Source: Nevskia sp. (GTDB lineage: Bacteria; Pseudomonadota; Gammaproteobacteria; Nevskiales; Nevskiaceae). Taken from it: a DNA stretch of 64,000 bases. Under the pieces are notes generated by a model that was not told the origin of the DNA, did no database searches, and worked only from the letters and a program-made list of their open reading frames with translations. The translations under genes and the position numbers were made by a program. The stretch's first letter is position 1. Each line of letters starts with the position of its first letter. Shown here one piece after another: positions 50,152-59,241 of this stretch. The stretch lies in contig NZ_JAKFUM010000022.1 of the NCBI RefSeq assembly GCF_021732705.1, positions 41,621 to 105,620 on the forward strand. Reading direction: 5' to 3'.

Positions 50152-52785
50152 ATGACGGCAGCCGCGCGCCCGGCCGCGACGCGGCTGCTGATGACGGCAT
50201 CCGGCTTCGCCGGACTTGGCTACCAGATCGTCTGGACCCAGCAGTGCGGGCTTTGGCTCGGCCACGAGGCAGCGGCGGTGCTGGCGGTGATCACGGCGTT
50301 TTTCGGCGGGCTGGCGGCAGGCGCACTGCTGCTTGGCCCGCGCATCGAGCGCAGCGCGCAGCCGGCTCGCTGGTATGCCGCCTGCGAACTGGTGGTCGCG
50401 CTGTGGAGCCTGCTGCTGATCGCGCTGATGAGCCCGTTCGGCGATCTGGTGTTGCAGCTGACCGGCGTCGCGCCATCGGCGCTACGGCAATGGAGCCTCG
50501 CGTTCGGCGCGACGTTCGTGCTGCTGCTGCCGGCGACCGCGGCCATGGGCGCGACCTTGCCGGCGATGGCCGGCATCGCCGCGCGATGGCCGACGGCGGC
50601 GGCGCCGCGCGATCGCTCGATCGCCGCGCTGTATGCCTGCAACACGCTCGGGGCCGTGATCGGCGTGCTCGCGATCGCGTTCTGGCTGGCGCCGACGTTT
50701 GGTTACGCACGTACGGCGGCACTCTGTGTGGCGCTGAATCTGGCGTGTGCGGTCGCCGCATGGCGGCTTTTCCGGACCGCGACCGGGCCTTCGGCAGCCG
50801 CCCGGTCGGCGCAGCAGCAGCCAGCGTCTGCGGGATCGTCGATCTCGGGCGCGGGCTCGCGCGGCCTGCTGCTGCGCTTCGCCGTCACCGGGCTGCTCGG
50901 CATCGGCTACGAGGTGCTGGTGGTGCGGGTGCTGGCGCAGGTGGCCGAAGACACGGTCTACACGTTTGCGCTGCTGCTGGCCGTTTATCTCGTCGGCACC
51001 GCGGCCGGGGCGGCGATGTACGCGCGCCGCGTCCACGCGGCCCGTGCGCCGAGCCATGACGACGAGCCGGTGCGGGATCGCCTGCTGGCCGCGCTCGCGA
51101 TGGCCTGCCTGATTGGCACCGGCTGTCTGTGGGGCGCGGAAGCGCTGAAGACGTTCGTGCTGCAGCAACTGGGCACGCACATGGCGACGGCCCTGCTGGC
51201 GGAAGCCGTGCTCGCGCTGGTCGCGTTCGGACCAGCAACGATGGTCATGGGCGCGCTGTTCAGTCACTTGAGCGCGATGGCTTCTGCGCAAGGGCTGAGC
51301 TTCGGCCGTGCGCTGGGCGTCAACACACTGGGGGCGATGACCGCCCCGTTGCTGTTCGGCGTGCTGCTGTTTCCGGCGCTGGGGCCGAAGGCAGCGCTGC
51401 TGCTGGTGGTGGCGGGCTATCTGCTGCTGATCGACGTGCGCCAATGGCGCCGCGCGCAGGTGATGGTGCCGACCGCCGCGCTGGCCGTGGTCGCCGTGCT
51501 GGCGCCGCCGCTGGCCTTCGTCGACGTGCCCGACGGCGGTCGCGTGCTGCGCTATGCCGATGGCGTGATGGCGGCGGTCAGCGTGGTCGAGGATGCCGAT
51601 GGCGTCGCGCGGCTGCGCATCGACAATCGCCAGCAGGAAGGCAGCAGCGCCACACGGCGCGTCGATGCGCGTCAGGCCCTGCTGCCGGTGCTGCTGCACC
51701 CGGCACCGGCGCGGGCGCTGTTTCTCGGACTGGGGACCGGCGTCACCGCATCGTCGGCGGCCGAGGTGCCGGGACTTGCGGTCGACGCCGTGGAACTGCT
51801 GCCGGAAGTGATCGCCGCGGCGGCGCTGTTCCGGCCGGAGGCGGCACCCAGCCCGCGCCTGCACGTGCTGGCGGCGGATGCCCGGCGCTACGTGCGCGCC
51901 AGCGACGCACGCTACGACGTGATCGTGTCCGACAACTTCCACCCGGCGCGCAGTGGCTCGGGCGCGCTGTACACGGTCGAGCATTTCCGCGCGGTGCGCG
52001 AACGCCTGCGCGACGACGGCCTGTTCTGCCAGTGGCTGCCGCTGCATCAGCTCGATCTCGCGAGCCTGCGCAGCATCGTGCAGTCGTATCTCGTCGCGTT
52101 TCCGAACGCGCGCGCGCTGCTCGCGAACAACAGCCTGCAGACGCCGGTGCTCGGGCTGATCGGTCGGCGCGATGCGGATGGCTTCGCGCCGGCGCGGCTG
52201 CGGCCGCCGATCGAACGCGCGGCGGCGAGCGCGGCCACCGGCCGTCTGGGGCTCGACGACGAGTGGGCCGTGCTCGGCAGCTTCATCGCCGGGCCGGAAG
52301 CGCTGCGACGTTACGCCGGCGATGCCGCGGCGAACACCGACGATCATCCGGTCGTGGCTTATCGCGCGCCGCGCCTCGCCTATGCGCCGGATTCGCGGCC
52401 GCAGGATCGCCTGACGACCCTGCTGTCGGCGCTGTCGATCACGCCGGACGAACTGCTGACGCCGGCCGCGAACACGCCCGAGACGGCGCGGCGGCTGGCC
52501 GCGTACTGGCAGGCGCGCGATCGCTTCATCGCCTCCGGCCGGAATGTGCGGCCGTCGTCCGATCCGAGGCAGATGGCGGCACAGGTCGCCGAGCCGCTGC
52601 TCGCCGTGCTGCGGATCAGTCCGGACTTCCGCCCGGCCTACGACCCGCTGCTGCTGATCGCCCGCGGACTGGCGCGGGTCGACGTCGACGCCGCGCGCGA
52701 ACTGCTGAACGCGCTGCAGCGGGCACAGCCGGCGCGCCCGGAAGCGTCGGCGGCCTTGCTGGACCTCTCCGGACCGGCGGGCTGA
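50152..52785 (+). CDS. Fused MFS/spermidine synthase-like protein
   Basis: An 877-residue membrane protein. The N-terminal half has about 12 hydrophobic spans (residues 10-460) of the MFS-like kind seen in bacterial fused spermidine synthases; the region about 480-740 is a Rossmann-like aminopropyltransferase domain with LFLGLGTGVTASSA, VDAVELLPEV and VSDNFHPARSGSGALYTVEHF, and the last 100 residues are helical with possible TPRs. The usual polyamine-binding residues are not clear, so the activity may be different. It starts 61 bp after the oxygenase gene. Confidence 0.85.
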   Translation: MTAAARPAATRLLMTASGFAGLGYQIVWTQQCGLWLGHEAAAVLAVITAFFGGLAAGALLLGPRIERSAQPARWYAACELVVALWSLLLIALMSPFGDLVLQLTGVAPSALRQWSLAFGATFVLLLPATAAMGATLPAMAGIAARWPTAAAPRDRSIAALYACNTLGAVIGVLAIAFWLAPTFGYARTAALCVALNLACAVAAWRLFRTATGPSAAARSAQQQPASAGSSISGAGSRGLLLRFAVTGLLGIGYEVLVVRVLAQVAEDTVYTFALLLAVYLVGTAAGAAMYARRVHAARAPSHDDEPVRDRLLAALAMACLIGTGCLWGAEALKTFVLQQLGTHMATALLAEAVLALVAFGPATMVMGALFSHLSAMASAQGLSFGRALGVNTLGAMTAPLLFGVLLFPALGPKAALLLVVAGYLLLIDVRQWRRAQVMVPTAALAVVAVLAPPLAFVDVPDGGRVLRYADGVMAAVSVVEDADGVARLRIDNRQQEGSSATRRVDARQALLPVLLHPAPARALFLGLGTGVTASSAAEVPGLAVDAVELLPEVIAAAALFRPEAAPSPRLHVLAADARRYVRASDARYDVIVSDNFHPARSGSGALYTVEHFRAVRERLRDDGLFCQWLPLHQLDLASLRSIVQSYLVAFPNARALLANNSLQTPVLGLIGRRDADGFAPARLRPPIERAAASAATGRLGLDDEWAVLGSFIAGPEALRRYAGDAAANTDDHPVVAYRAPRLAYAPDSRPQDRLTTLLSALSITPDELLTPAANTPETARRLAAYWQARDRFIASGRNVRPSSDPRQMAAQVAEPLLAVLRISPDFRPAYDPLLLIARGLARVDVDAARELLNALQRAQPARPEASAALLDLSGPAG

Positions 52786-52975
52786 GCGGCGCAGGTCCGA
52801 TACACCCGGCGCGAGGCGACACCGCCGCCGTCCGTCGACACGAGGCGCAGCCACGACGCTTTGTCATCGTTGCTTCACGCGGTTGTTACGTTGGCAGCCG
52901 ATGCTTCCGACACGCTGGCGAGCCTCTTTGCGGGGCATCGTCGCGATCAAAAAAATCAAACCATCGGAGCGAACA

Positions 52976-55291
52976 ATGCGAGTCAACTCGAGTCTCAGAA
53001 GGACGCCGCTGGCGCTGGCCATCACGGCCACGTTCGGCGCAGGTGCCGTGGTCGTGGCCCCGGTCGTCGCGGCGCCGGCCGCCCGCACGGCGGGCACTTA
53101 CGTGGCCGGCGATTTCCACAACCACACGACCTGCTCGGACGGGTCGATCTCGATGCAGAAGCTGCTCGGCAAGTCCACCGACGTGGCCGACGGCAGCTTC
53201 GGTCTCGACTGGTTCGTGCAGGCCGGCCACGGCGGCAGCGGCAACCGCAACTGCACGCTGGCCGAAGATGAAACGCTGAGCACGCCAGCCTATCCGACGA
53301 CCAATCAGGGCCCGACCACGACCTGGCTGAACACCATTCCGCCGATCCAGCCGAAGGGTCTGGTCGCGGGTGCCGCCACCCCGACCAATCAGGTGATGTG
53401 GCGCTGGCAGTCGATCCAGGAATTCCAGTATCCGCTCGTCGAATACTTCAACGCGCTGAAGAATCGCCCGCTGTTCCTCGGCATCGAGTCGGTCGTCGCC
53501 GGCCATGAACATTCGTCGATGTCGATCATCACCGGCCAGATTCCGGCCCTGCTGAATCCGGCCACGTTGCCGACGGCGCCGGTCATCGCGCCGAACACCA
53601 GCCGCTATCTCGCGCTCGGCAACGCCAACGGTCTGGCGCAGTGGGAATACTGCTTCGACCGCAACGACACCGACACCAGCCGCGGCAACAACACCGTCGG
53701 CTCGACCGTCGGCAACAACTGGGATTGCTCGGTCGGCGGCAGCCTGAATTCGCTCGATCCGAGCTGGAACGCCACGGCGCAGAAGCTGATCCCGCTCACC
53801 GGCGCCGGCGTCGGCCTGCGCGGCCACAACAAGACCGTCGAAGCGGTCCGCTGGATGGTGCAGAACCACCCGAACGGCAGCTACTACGTGCCGGCGCATC
53901 TCGAACGCGCCGGGCCGTTCAACCCGAACGGCAACAACGGCTTCAACATCGAACACCTGCGCAACCTGAACAACGCCGGCCCGAATGTCGCGTTCGGCTT
54001 CGAGACCCAGCCGGGTCACGGTGCCTCGTCGGATCGCGGCGAATACGCCGTGCTGCGCAACAACTTCGGCACCGGCGTCGGCCAGGTCGACTCGGTGGGC
54101 GGCACCACCTATGGCGGCACCGGCGTCTACGGCGCGCAGATCGGCGGCGTCTGGGATGCGCTGCTCGGCGAAGGCCGCAACTTCTGGTTCTTCGCCAGCT
54201 CCGACTGGCACAACCGCGGCCAGTTCGGCCCGGATGACCGCCGTTCCACGCAGGACTTCTACCCGGGCGAATACCAGCGCAACTACACGCTGGTGCGCAG
54301 CCCGGAACGTCGCGAAGGTCTGCGCCGCGTCACCGACAAGCTCAGCCCGCAGTCGATCGTCGATGGCCTGCGCACCGGCAACAACTTCGCCACGAGCGGC
54401 CAGCTGATCGACCGTCTCGCGTTCGTCGCCTGCGCCTCGTACAACCGTCTGGGCCAGTTCGCGAGCAATCTCGAAGTCGAAACCCGCGCGCGCATCGCGG
54501 CATCGAACAACACCGATGTCGACGCGCCGAACTGCGCCAACATGGGCGAGAAGCTGGTGATCCGCCCGGGTGCCGAAGTCGTCGTGACCATCGTCGTGCG
54601 CGATCCGGAAGGCGTGAACTACTCGCCGTACACGTTCCCGAACCCGTCGCTGAAGCAGGTCGGCATCACGCAGCCGCTGAACCGCCCGGTGCTCGACCAC
54701 ATCGACCTGATCTCGGGTCTGGTCACCGGCTATCGCACGCCGGGCTCGCCGGACTACGCCGGCGAATGGCCGCGCAACACCAACTGGCTGCGCGCCGATG
54801 GCACCACGGCCGGCCTGTCGGTCGTGCCGAACGCCGCCCGCAACCTCAGCGCCGGCGTGCTGCGCAGCTTCAATGGCAACGGCAACCAGGGCTGGCGCCA
54901 GGTGCGGTCGGCGATCGACGGCACGCAGTATCTGGTGATGACGACGCGCATCTCGGCCGATGCGATTCCGTCGCAGTACCTGCGTCTGCGCGGCACCAAC
55001 CTGCCGCCGGCCGTGCCGTTCGAGACCGATGCCAGCGGCAACCCGCTGGCCGATGTCTACACCAACGCCAGCAACCCGAACCGCCTGACGATTCCGTGCA
55101 CCACCGCGCACAGCGCCAACAGCCAGTTCGATGGCTGCCCGGATCATCTGGAACTCGGCGGCCCGAACAGCCCGCTCGCGGGCCAGCCGACGGTGTCGTA
55201 TGACGTCGCCGCGTGGGCGGATCTGTGGTTCTACTCGAACCCGATCTACATCGAGGCGCAGGGTGGCGTGGTCGTGGCCGGCGTGAAGTAA
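52976..55291 (+). CDS. Exported PHP-domain protein, DUF3604-like
   Basis: A 771-residue exported protein with a signal peptide (about 1-33) and a metal-dependent PHP-type fold. It shows GDFHNHTTCSDGS (His-48, His-50 and nearby Asp), VAGHEHSSM, YYVPAHLER, GHGASSD and FFASSDWHNRG, in the usual order of metal ligands. A phosphoesterase or related hydrolytic role outside the cytoplasm is likely but unproven. CGGAG precedes the ATG. A very strong terminator follows 23 bp after the stop, before the PpiC-like gene. Regions upstream (52786-52975) hold no obvious gene. Confidence 0.8.
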   Translation: MRVNSSLRRTPLALAITATFGAGAVVVAPVVAAPAARTAGTYVAGDFHNHTTCSDGSISMQKLLGKSTDVADGSFGLDWFVQAGHGGSGNRNCTLAEDETLSTPAYPTTNQGPTTTWLNTIPPIQPKGLVAGAATPTNQVMWRWQSIQEFQYPLVEYFNALKNRPLFLGIESVVAGHEHSSMSIITGQIPALLNPATLPTAPVIAPNTSRYLALGNANGLAQWEYCFDRNDTDTSRGNNTVGSTVGNNWDCSVGGSLNSLDPSWNATAQKLIPLTGAGVGLRGHNKTVEAVRWMVQNHPNGSYYVPAHLERAGPFNPNGNNGFNIEHLRNLNNAGPNVAFGFETQPGHGASSDRGEYAVLRNNFGTGVGQVDSVGGTTYGGTGVYGAQIGGVWDALLGEGRNFWFFASSDWHNRGQFGPDDRRSTQDFYPGEYQRNYTLVRSPERREGLRRVTDKLSPQSIVDGLRTGNNFATSGQLIDRLAFVACASYNRLGQFASNLEVETRARIAASNNTDVDAPNCANMGEKLVIRPGAEVVVTIVVRDPEGVNYSPYTFPNPSLKQVGITQPLNRPVLDHIDLISGLVTGYRTPGSPDYAGEWPRNTNWLRADGTTAGLSVVPNAARNLSAGVLRSFNGNGNQGWRQVRSAIDGTQYLVMTTRISADAIPSQYLRLRGTNLPPAVPFETDASGNPLADVYTNASNPNRLTIPCTTAHSANSQFDGCPDHLELGGPNSPLAGQPTVSYDVAAWADLWFYSNPIYIEAQGGVVVAGVK

Positions 55292-55314
55292 GCCGCAGGC
55301 CTGGCCCTGCAAGC

Positions 55315-55350
55315 GGGAGCGTCGCGCACTTTGCGCGGCGCTCCCTTTTT
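55315..55350 (+). terminator. Rho-independent terminator after the PHP-domain gene
   Basis: A 14-bp stem with one G-T pair, starting GGGAGCG (55315) and ending CGCTCCC (55345), has a three-base CTT loop and is followed by TTTTT. It lies 35 bp before the start of the peptidylprolyl isomerase gene. Confidence 0.95.
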
Positions 55351-55384
55351 CCGTTTTCAGCGTTTCGCTTTCGCTCGATCCCCC

Positions 55385-56275
55385 ATGTCCAAGACGCACC
55401 CGGCGGCCTCTGCCGCCACGCCTTCCCGCACCCAGCCCGCCTGGCGCCCGATGCCCGCATGGCTGCGTGAACCGCTGCTGCATTTCCAGATCCTCGGGGC
55501 CGTGCTGTTCGGCATCGATCACCTGCGCGCCGCCGGCCGCGACACCTCGCACCTGATCGTGGTCGGCGAGGACGTCGACCGCGAAGCCCGCACCTTGTTC
55601 GAGAAGTCGCGCGGCCGCGCGCCGAACGCCGACGAACTGAAGGCGCTGCGCCAGGTCTGGCTCGACAACGAAGTGCTGTATCGCGAAGGCCTCGCGATGC
55701 AGGTGGACCGCGGCGATACCGCGATCCGCGAACGTGTGATCTTCAAGGCGCTGAGCGTGGTCGATGCCAACGTCAAGCTGCCCGAGATCAGCGATGCCGA
55801 TCTGCGCGCCTGGTTCGAGGCCCGCCGCGCGAAGTACGACGAACCGGCGCGCTACGACTTTCAGGAAGCGGTGCTCCCCGGCACGCCGAGCGAGGCCGAG
55901 GTCCGCACGTTTGTCGCCGCGCTGAACGGTGTCGCGGCGGGCGGCACGCCGGGCAGCGCGCAGGCGGACCTGCGCGTCTACAAGGGTCGCCCGAAGGCCA
56001 ATCTCGATCAGAGCTTCGGCGCCGACTTCGCCGCCGCCCTCGCGGCCTCGGCCCCGAACGAATGGCACGCCCTGCCGACGCGTGACGGCTGGCGCGCGAT
56101 CCGGCTTGATGCCATCGCCCAGCCGCAGCCGGCGGACTTCCTCGAACTGCGCGGCATCGTGCTGCAGGACTGGAAGGACGCCGTCGCATCCGATCAGCGC
56201 ACGGCCGCCGTCCGCGAGATGGCGAAGAAATACACGATCCGCATCGGGTCGCCCGCCTCGACGGCGGCGCCATGA
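55385..56275 (+). CDS. PpiC-type peptidylprolyl isomerase, membrane-anchored
   Basis: A 296-residue protein with one membrane span (about residues 32-50), a SurA/PpiC-like N-terminal helical domain containing GRAPNADELKALRQVWLDNEVLYREGLAM and a reduced parvulin-like region (about 150-250) with ARYDFQEAVLPGTPSEAEVRTF. The parvulin catalytic site is not obvious, so it may be only a chaperone. Its end overlaps the HupE/UreJ-type gene (ATGA). Such pairs occur in other gammaproteobacteria; the job of the pair is unknown. Confidence 0.8.
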   Translation: MSKTHPAASAATPSRTQPAWRPMPAWLREPLLHFQILGAVLFGIDHLRAAGRDTSHLIVVGEDVDREARTLFEKSRGRAPNADELKALRQVWLDNEVLYREGLAMQVDRGDTAIRERVIFKALSVVDANVKLPEISDADLRAWFEARRAKYDEPARYDFQEAVLPGTPSEAEVRTFVAALNGVAAGGTPGSAQADLRVYKGRPKANLDQSFGADFAAALAASAPNEWHALPTRDGWRAIRLDAIAQPQPADFLELRGIVLQDWKDAVASDQRTAAVREMAKKYTIRIGSPASTAAP

Positions 56276-57231
56276 TCGCCCGCTGTTTCGCGGCATTGCT
56301 GGCGCTGCTCGCGGTCGGGCCGATGACCGCATCGGCACACGAGATGAGCATGGCCGAGATGGAAGTGCGCGAGCTGTCGCACGGCGAATTCCTGTGGCAA
56401 TGGTCCGCCCGGAATGACAAGCGCGTGGTCGCCGGCGAGCTGGTGCCGCAGTGGCCAGCCGGGTGCAGCGCCGACGGCAACCTTCTGCATTGCGGCAAGG
56501 GCGGGCTCGACGGCGAGCTGTCGATGGAAGGCGTCGGCGAGCGGTATTCGGCCGCGATGATCCGCGTGTTCTGGCTCGATGGTCAGAACCGCGTCTACAC
56601 CCTGACCGGCGGCCAGCCGAAGGTGCGGCTGTACGGTGCCGCGAACGACACGCGCGGGCAGGGCGAGATCGCGTCGGCCTACACCCGGCTCGGCTTCGAG
56701 CACATCCTCGCCGGGATCGATCACGTCGCGTTCGTGATCTGCCTGCTGTTCCTCGTCGGCTTCCAGCGTCGCCTGCTGCTGACGATCACCGCCTTCACCA
56801 TCGCCCACAGCCTGACCTTGGGCTTGAGCGCGCTCGGCTGGCTGACCTTGCGCTCGCCGCCGGTGGAGGCGACGATCGCGCTGTCGATCATGCTCGTCGC
56901 CAGCGAAGCGCTGCATCAGCGCCAGACGCTGTCACGGCGCTGGCCGGCGCTGGTCGCGTTCCTGTTCGGGCTGGTGCACGGTCTGGGTTTCGCCGGCGCG
57001 CTGAAGGACATCGGCCTGCCGCCGGATCATCTGCTGGTGGCGCTGCTGACGTTCAACATCGGCGTCGAACTCGGCCAGCTGTTCGTCGTCGGCCTGTGCT
57101 TTGCGCTGCTGATGGCGTTGCGTCGCCTGCCGCAGATCGAACGCGCACGCCGGCCGGCGCTGTACGCCATCGGCAGCGTCGCCGCGTTCTGGTCGATCGG
57201 CCGCATCGTCGCGATCTTCGCCGCGGCCTGA
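56272..57231 (+). CDS. HupE/UreJ family membrane protein
   Basis: A 319-residue protein with a signal peptide, a periplasmic N-terminal domain (about 22-140) and six or seven membrane helices. The metal-binding GFEHILAGIDHVAFV and HGLGFAG motifs are those of HupE/UreJ proteins, which transport nickel or cobalt in some bacteria. The N-terminal extracytoplasmic domain places it in the HupE/UreJ_2 branch, whose substrate is not known. It is translationally coupled to the PpiC-like gene. Confidence 0.85.
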   Translation: MIARCFAALLALLAVGPMTASAHEMSMAEMEVRELSHGEFLWQWSARNDKRVVAGELVPQWPAGCSADGNLLHCGKGGLDGELSMEGVGERYSAAMIRVFWLDGQNRVYTLTGGQPKVRLYGAANDTRGQGEIASAYTRLGFEHILAGIDHVAFVICLLFLVGFQRRLLLTITAFTIAHSLTLGLSALGWLTLRSPPVEATIALSIMLVASEALHQRQTLSRRWPALVAFLFGLVHGLGFAGALKDIGLPPDHLLVALLTFNIGVELGQLFVVGLCFALLMALRRLPQIERARRPALYAIGSVAAFWSIGRIVAIFAAA

Positions 57232-57259
57232 TGCCCGGCCCCCGATTCCCGGAGTCTCG

Positions 57260-57658
57260 ATGAACCCCGCTCGAACCCTGGCCTGCCTGCTGATGCTGTC
57301 GCTGCCGGCGATGGCGGATACGCCCGTCGCCATGCCTTGCGAAACCGCCACCACCGGCGGCGATGTGCTGGACCTGCGCTGCCGGCTGCCGGCCACCGGC
57401 GCGGCCCGGCATTACCGGCTCACCGCGTACTTCTCCGGCGGCCACGACGACACGCAGGCCTCGATCCGGCCGCTGCCGGGCGGCGCGCCGCCGCCGTGCA
57501 GTGCCGACAGCAAGCTCAGCCTGTTCGGCGAGGATGGTGATGTCAGCCTGCATTGCCGGGTGGCGACCGCAGACGTGCCCGGCACGCCGCCGGTGCTGGC
57601 GCTGCGCCTGCTGTGGACGCACGCGCAGTTCGAGCGCTACGAGCTGCTGCCGGACTGA
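57260..57658 (+). CDS. Small secreted protein of unknown function
   Basis: A 132-residue reading frame with a signal peptide (about 1-19, ending AMA) and a ribosome-binding site CGGAG. Three cysteines and no strong family signature; the mature part is beta-like, with a repeated LRL pattern and an RYELLPD end. It begins 28 bp after the HupE-like gene and probably belongs to the same transcript. Confidence 0.65.
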   Translation: MNPARTLACLLMLSLPAMADTPVAMPCETATTGGDVLDLRCRLPATGAARHYRLTAYFSGGHDDTQASIRPLPGGAPPPCSADSKLSLFGEDGDVSLHCRVATADVPGTPPVLALRLLWTHAQFERYELLPD

Positions 57659-57837
57659 TCGCGGCGGGCGCCACGGGCCGACGTCCGGGCGCCCATCGGC
57701 ATGACCGGTTGATTCCGGCCATGGCCAGCGTCGCGTCATCGCGATTACCGTGTCGACAGAACAGCTGCGCATGCGTCGAGCGGGTCGGCGACAGCACGCG
57801 CCTCGACTCGTCCGGCTCGGTCAGGGAGACATTCGCC

Positions 57838-59181
57838 ATGCGTCATGCCGTCGTCGCGATGCGCCGCCTGCTGGGCGGCTGCGTGTTCGTGTTGCTGGTG
57901 CCCGGTGTCGCGCGGGCACTGATTCCAACGCCGATCGGCACGCCGAGCGTGCTGGCCGATTTCTCGACCACCTCCGATGTCGCCGCCGCACCGGACGGCC
58001 GTCATGTCGTCGTCGGCCTGCGCAACGCCGACGAGCGTTACGCGATCCAGCGTTTCGATGCCGCCGGCAACGCGCTGGGCGCGCCGATCTCGGTACCGCT
58101 GCCGGCGGCGAACCGAATTGCCGATGATCCGCGCGTCGCGATGGCCGCCGATGGCAGCTTCATCGTCGCGCAGGCGCTGCTCGAACCGTCGCCGATCACC
58201 GATCGCGATCCGCTGCTGCCACGCAATCAGGACCGCACGACGATCACCATCAACCGCTACGACGCCAGCGGTGCCCGCATCGGCAATGAGCTGATCGTCG
58301 ATGCGTTCAACGCCATCCGCAGCTTCGCCAACGATCCGGACATCGACCTGTCGATGGCACCGGACGGCCGCTTCATCATCGGCTGGCGCCGTTCGAGCAC
58401 GTTCGCCATCGGCACGTTTCCGCTGAACGGCGGCAGCGTGACCGACACGTTGCTGGCGCGCCGCTACGGCGCCGATGGCCAGCCGCAAGGCGCCGCCAAC
58501 AGCTTCGCGACCACCACGTCCTTCCTGTCGCTGGCGCTGGAAGTCGCGCCGACCCTGTCCAACCCGGCCGTGGCACTCGATGCCGGCGGTGGCTACACCG
58601 TGGCCTGGGCATTCCGGCCGGCAGGCGAGATCACGCCGCAGCGGGTATTCGCGCAGGTCTTCGGCCCGGCCGGCCTGCCGACCGGCTTGCGCCTGACGAT
58701 GAACCAGCAGCCGTTGTCCACGGCACTGTCGGTGGCCACCGTCGACCTCGTCAGCCTGTCGTTCGGCGGGCGCCTCGTGATCTGGGATGGCTGCTCGGTC
58801 GGCGTCTGCTCGCGCGGCATCACCGCGGACGGCCGCCCTGACGGGCTGGAGTCGATGTCCGGCATCGGCACCGATGCCTTCCTCGGGCCGCTGGTCGGCG
58901 GCCGGGTCTATCCGCAACTGGCCGCGTTCCCGAACGGCCTGACCTACGCCGTCTGGCGCGCGGCGTCCCGCGACAGGTCCAGCGATTACCTCCGGCAGGT
59001 CAACGGCACCGATGCGCCGATCCCGACGACGGTGCCGCTGCGACAGACGCCGGATGGCTTCCGCGCGGCCGGGCAGGCACGGCTGGCGGTTGATGGCAGC
59101 CGCCGCCTGTACGTGCTGCGCGCCGCCACGCCGCCGAATGCCGCAACCGTGGTCGAACTGCTGCGCTACCAAGCGCCCTGA
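57838..59181 (+). CDS. Secreted beta-propeller-like protein of unknown function
   Basis: A 447-residue exported protein with a signal peptide (about 1-27, ending ARA). The mature part repeats the motif DPRVAMAADGSFIVAQ, DPDIDLSMAPDGRFIIGW, NPAVALDAGGGYTVAW, a pattern of short beta-propeller or integrin-like blades, and contains two cysteines close together. CAGGGAGA precedes the ATG. No enzyme motif is seen. It ends 60 bp before the convergent penicillin-acylase-like gene. Confidence 0.75.
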   Translation: MRHAVVAMRRLLGGCVFVLLVPGVARALIPTPIGTPSVLADFSTTSDVAAAPDGRHVVVGLRNADERYAIQRFDAAGNALGAPISVPLPAANRIADDPRVAMAADGSFIVAQALLEPSPITDRDPLLPRNQDRTTITINRYDASGARIGNELIVDAFNAIRSFANDPDIDLSMAPDGRFIIGWRRSSTFAIGTFPLNGGSVTDTLLARRYGADGQPQGAANSFATTTSFLSLALEVAPTLSNPAVALDAGGGYTVAWAFRPAGEITPQRVFAQVFGPAGLPTGLRLTMNQQPLSTALSVATVDLVSLSFGGRLVIWDGCSVGVCSRGITADGRPDGLESMSGIGTDAFLGPLVGGRVYPQLAAFPNGLTYAVWRAASRDRSSDYLRQVNGTDAPIPTTVPLRQTPDGFRAAGQARLAVDGSRRLYVLRAATPPNAATVVELLRYQAP

Positions 59182-59241
59182 GTTCGCGCCTGAGTACTTG
59201 CGCGCCGCCACACGCGCGCGGCGGCGCGCAGGCCGCATCGG

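Noticed and set aside
52886..56338. 1150-codon minus-strand open frame opposite the PHP and PpiC genes
   Set aside because: It crosses the strong terminator at 55315-55350 and shows no family pattern.
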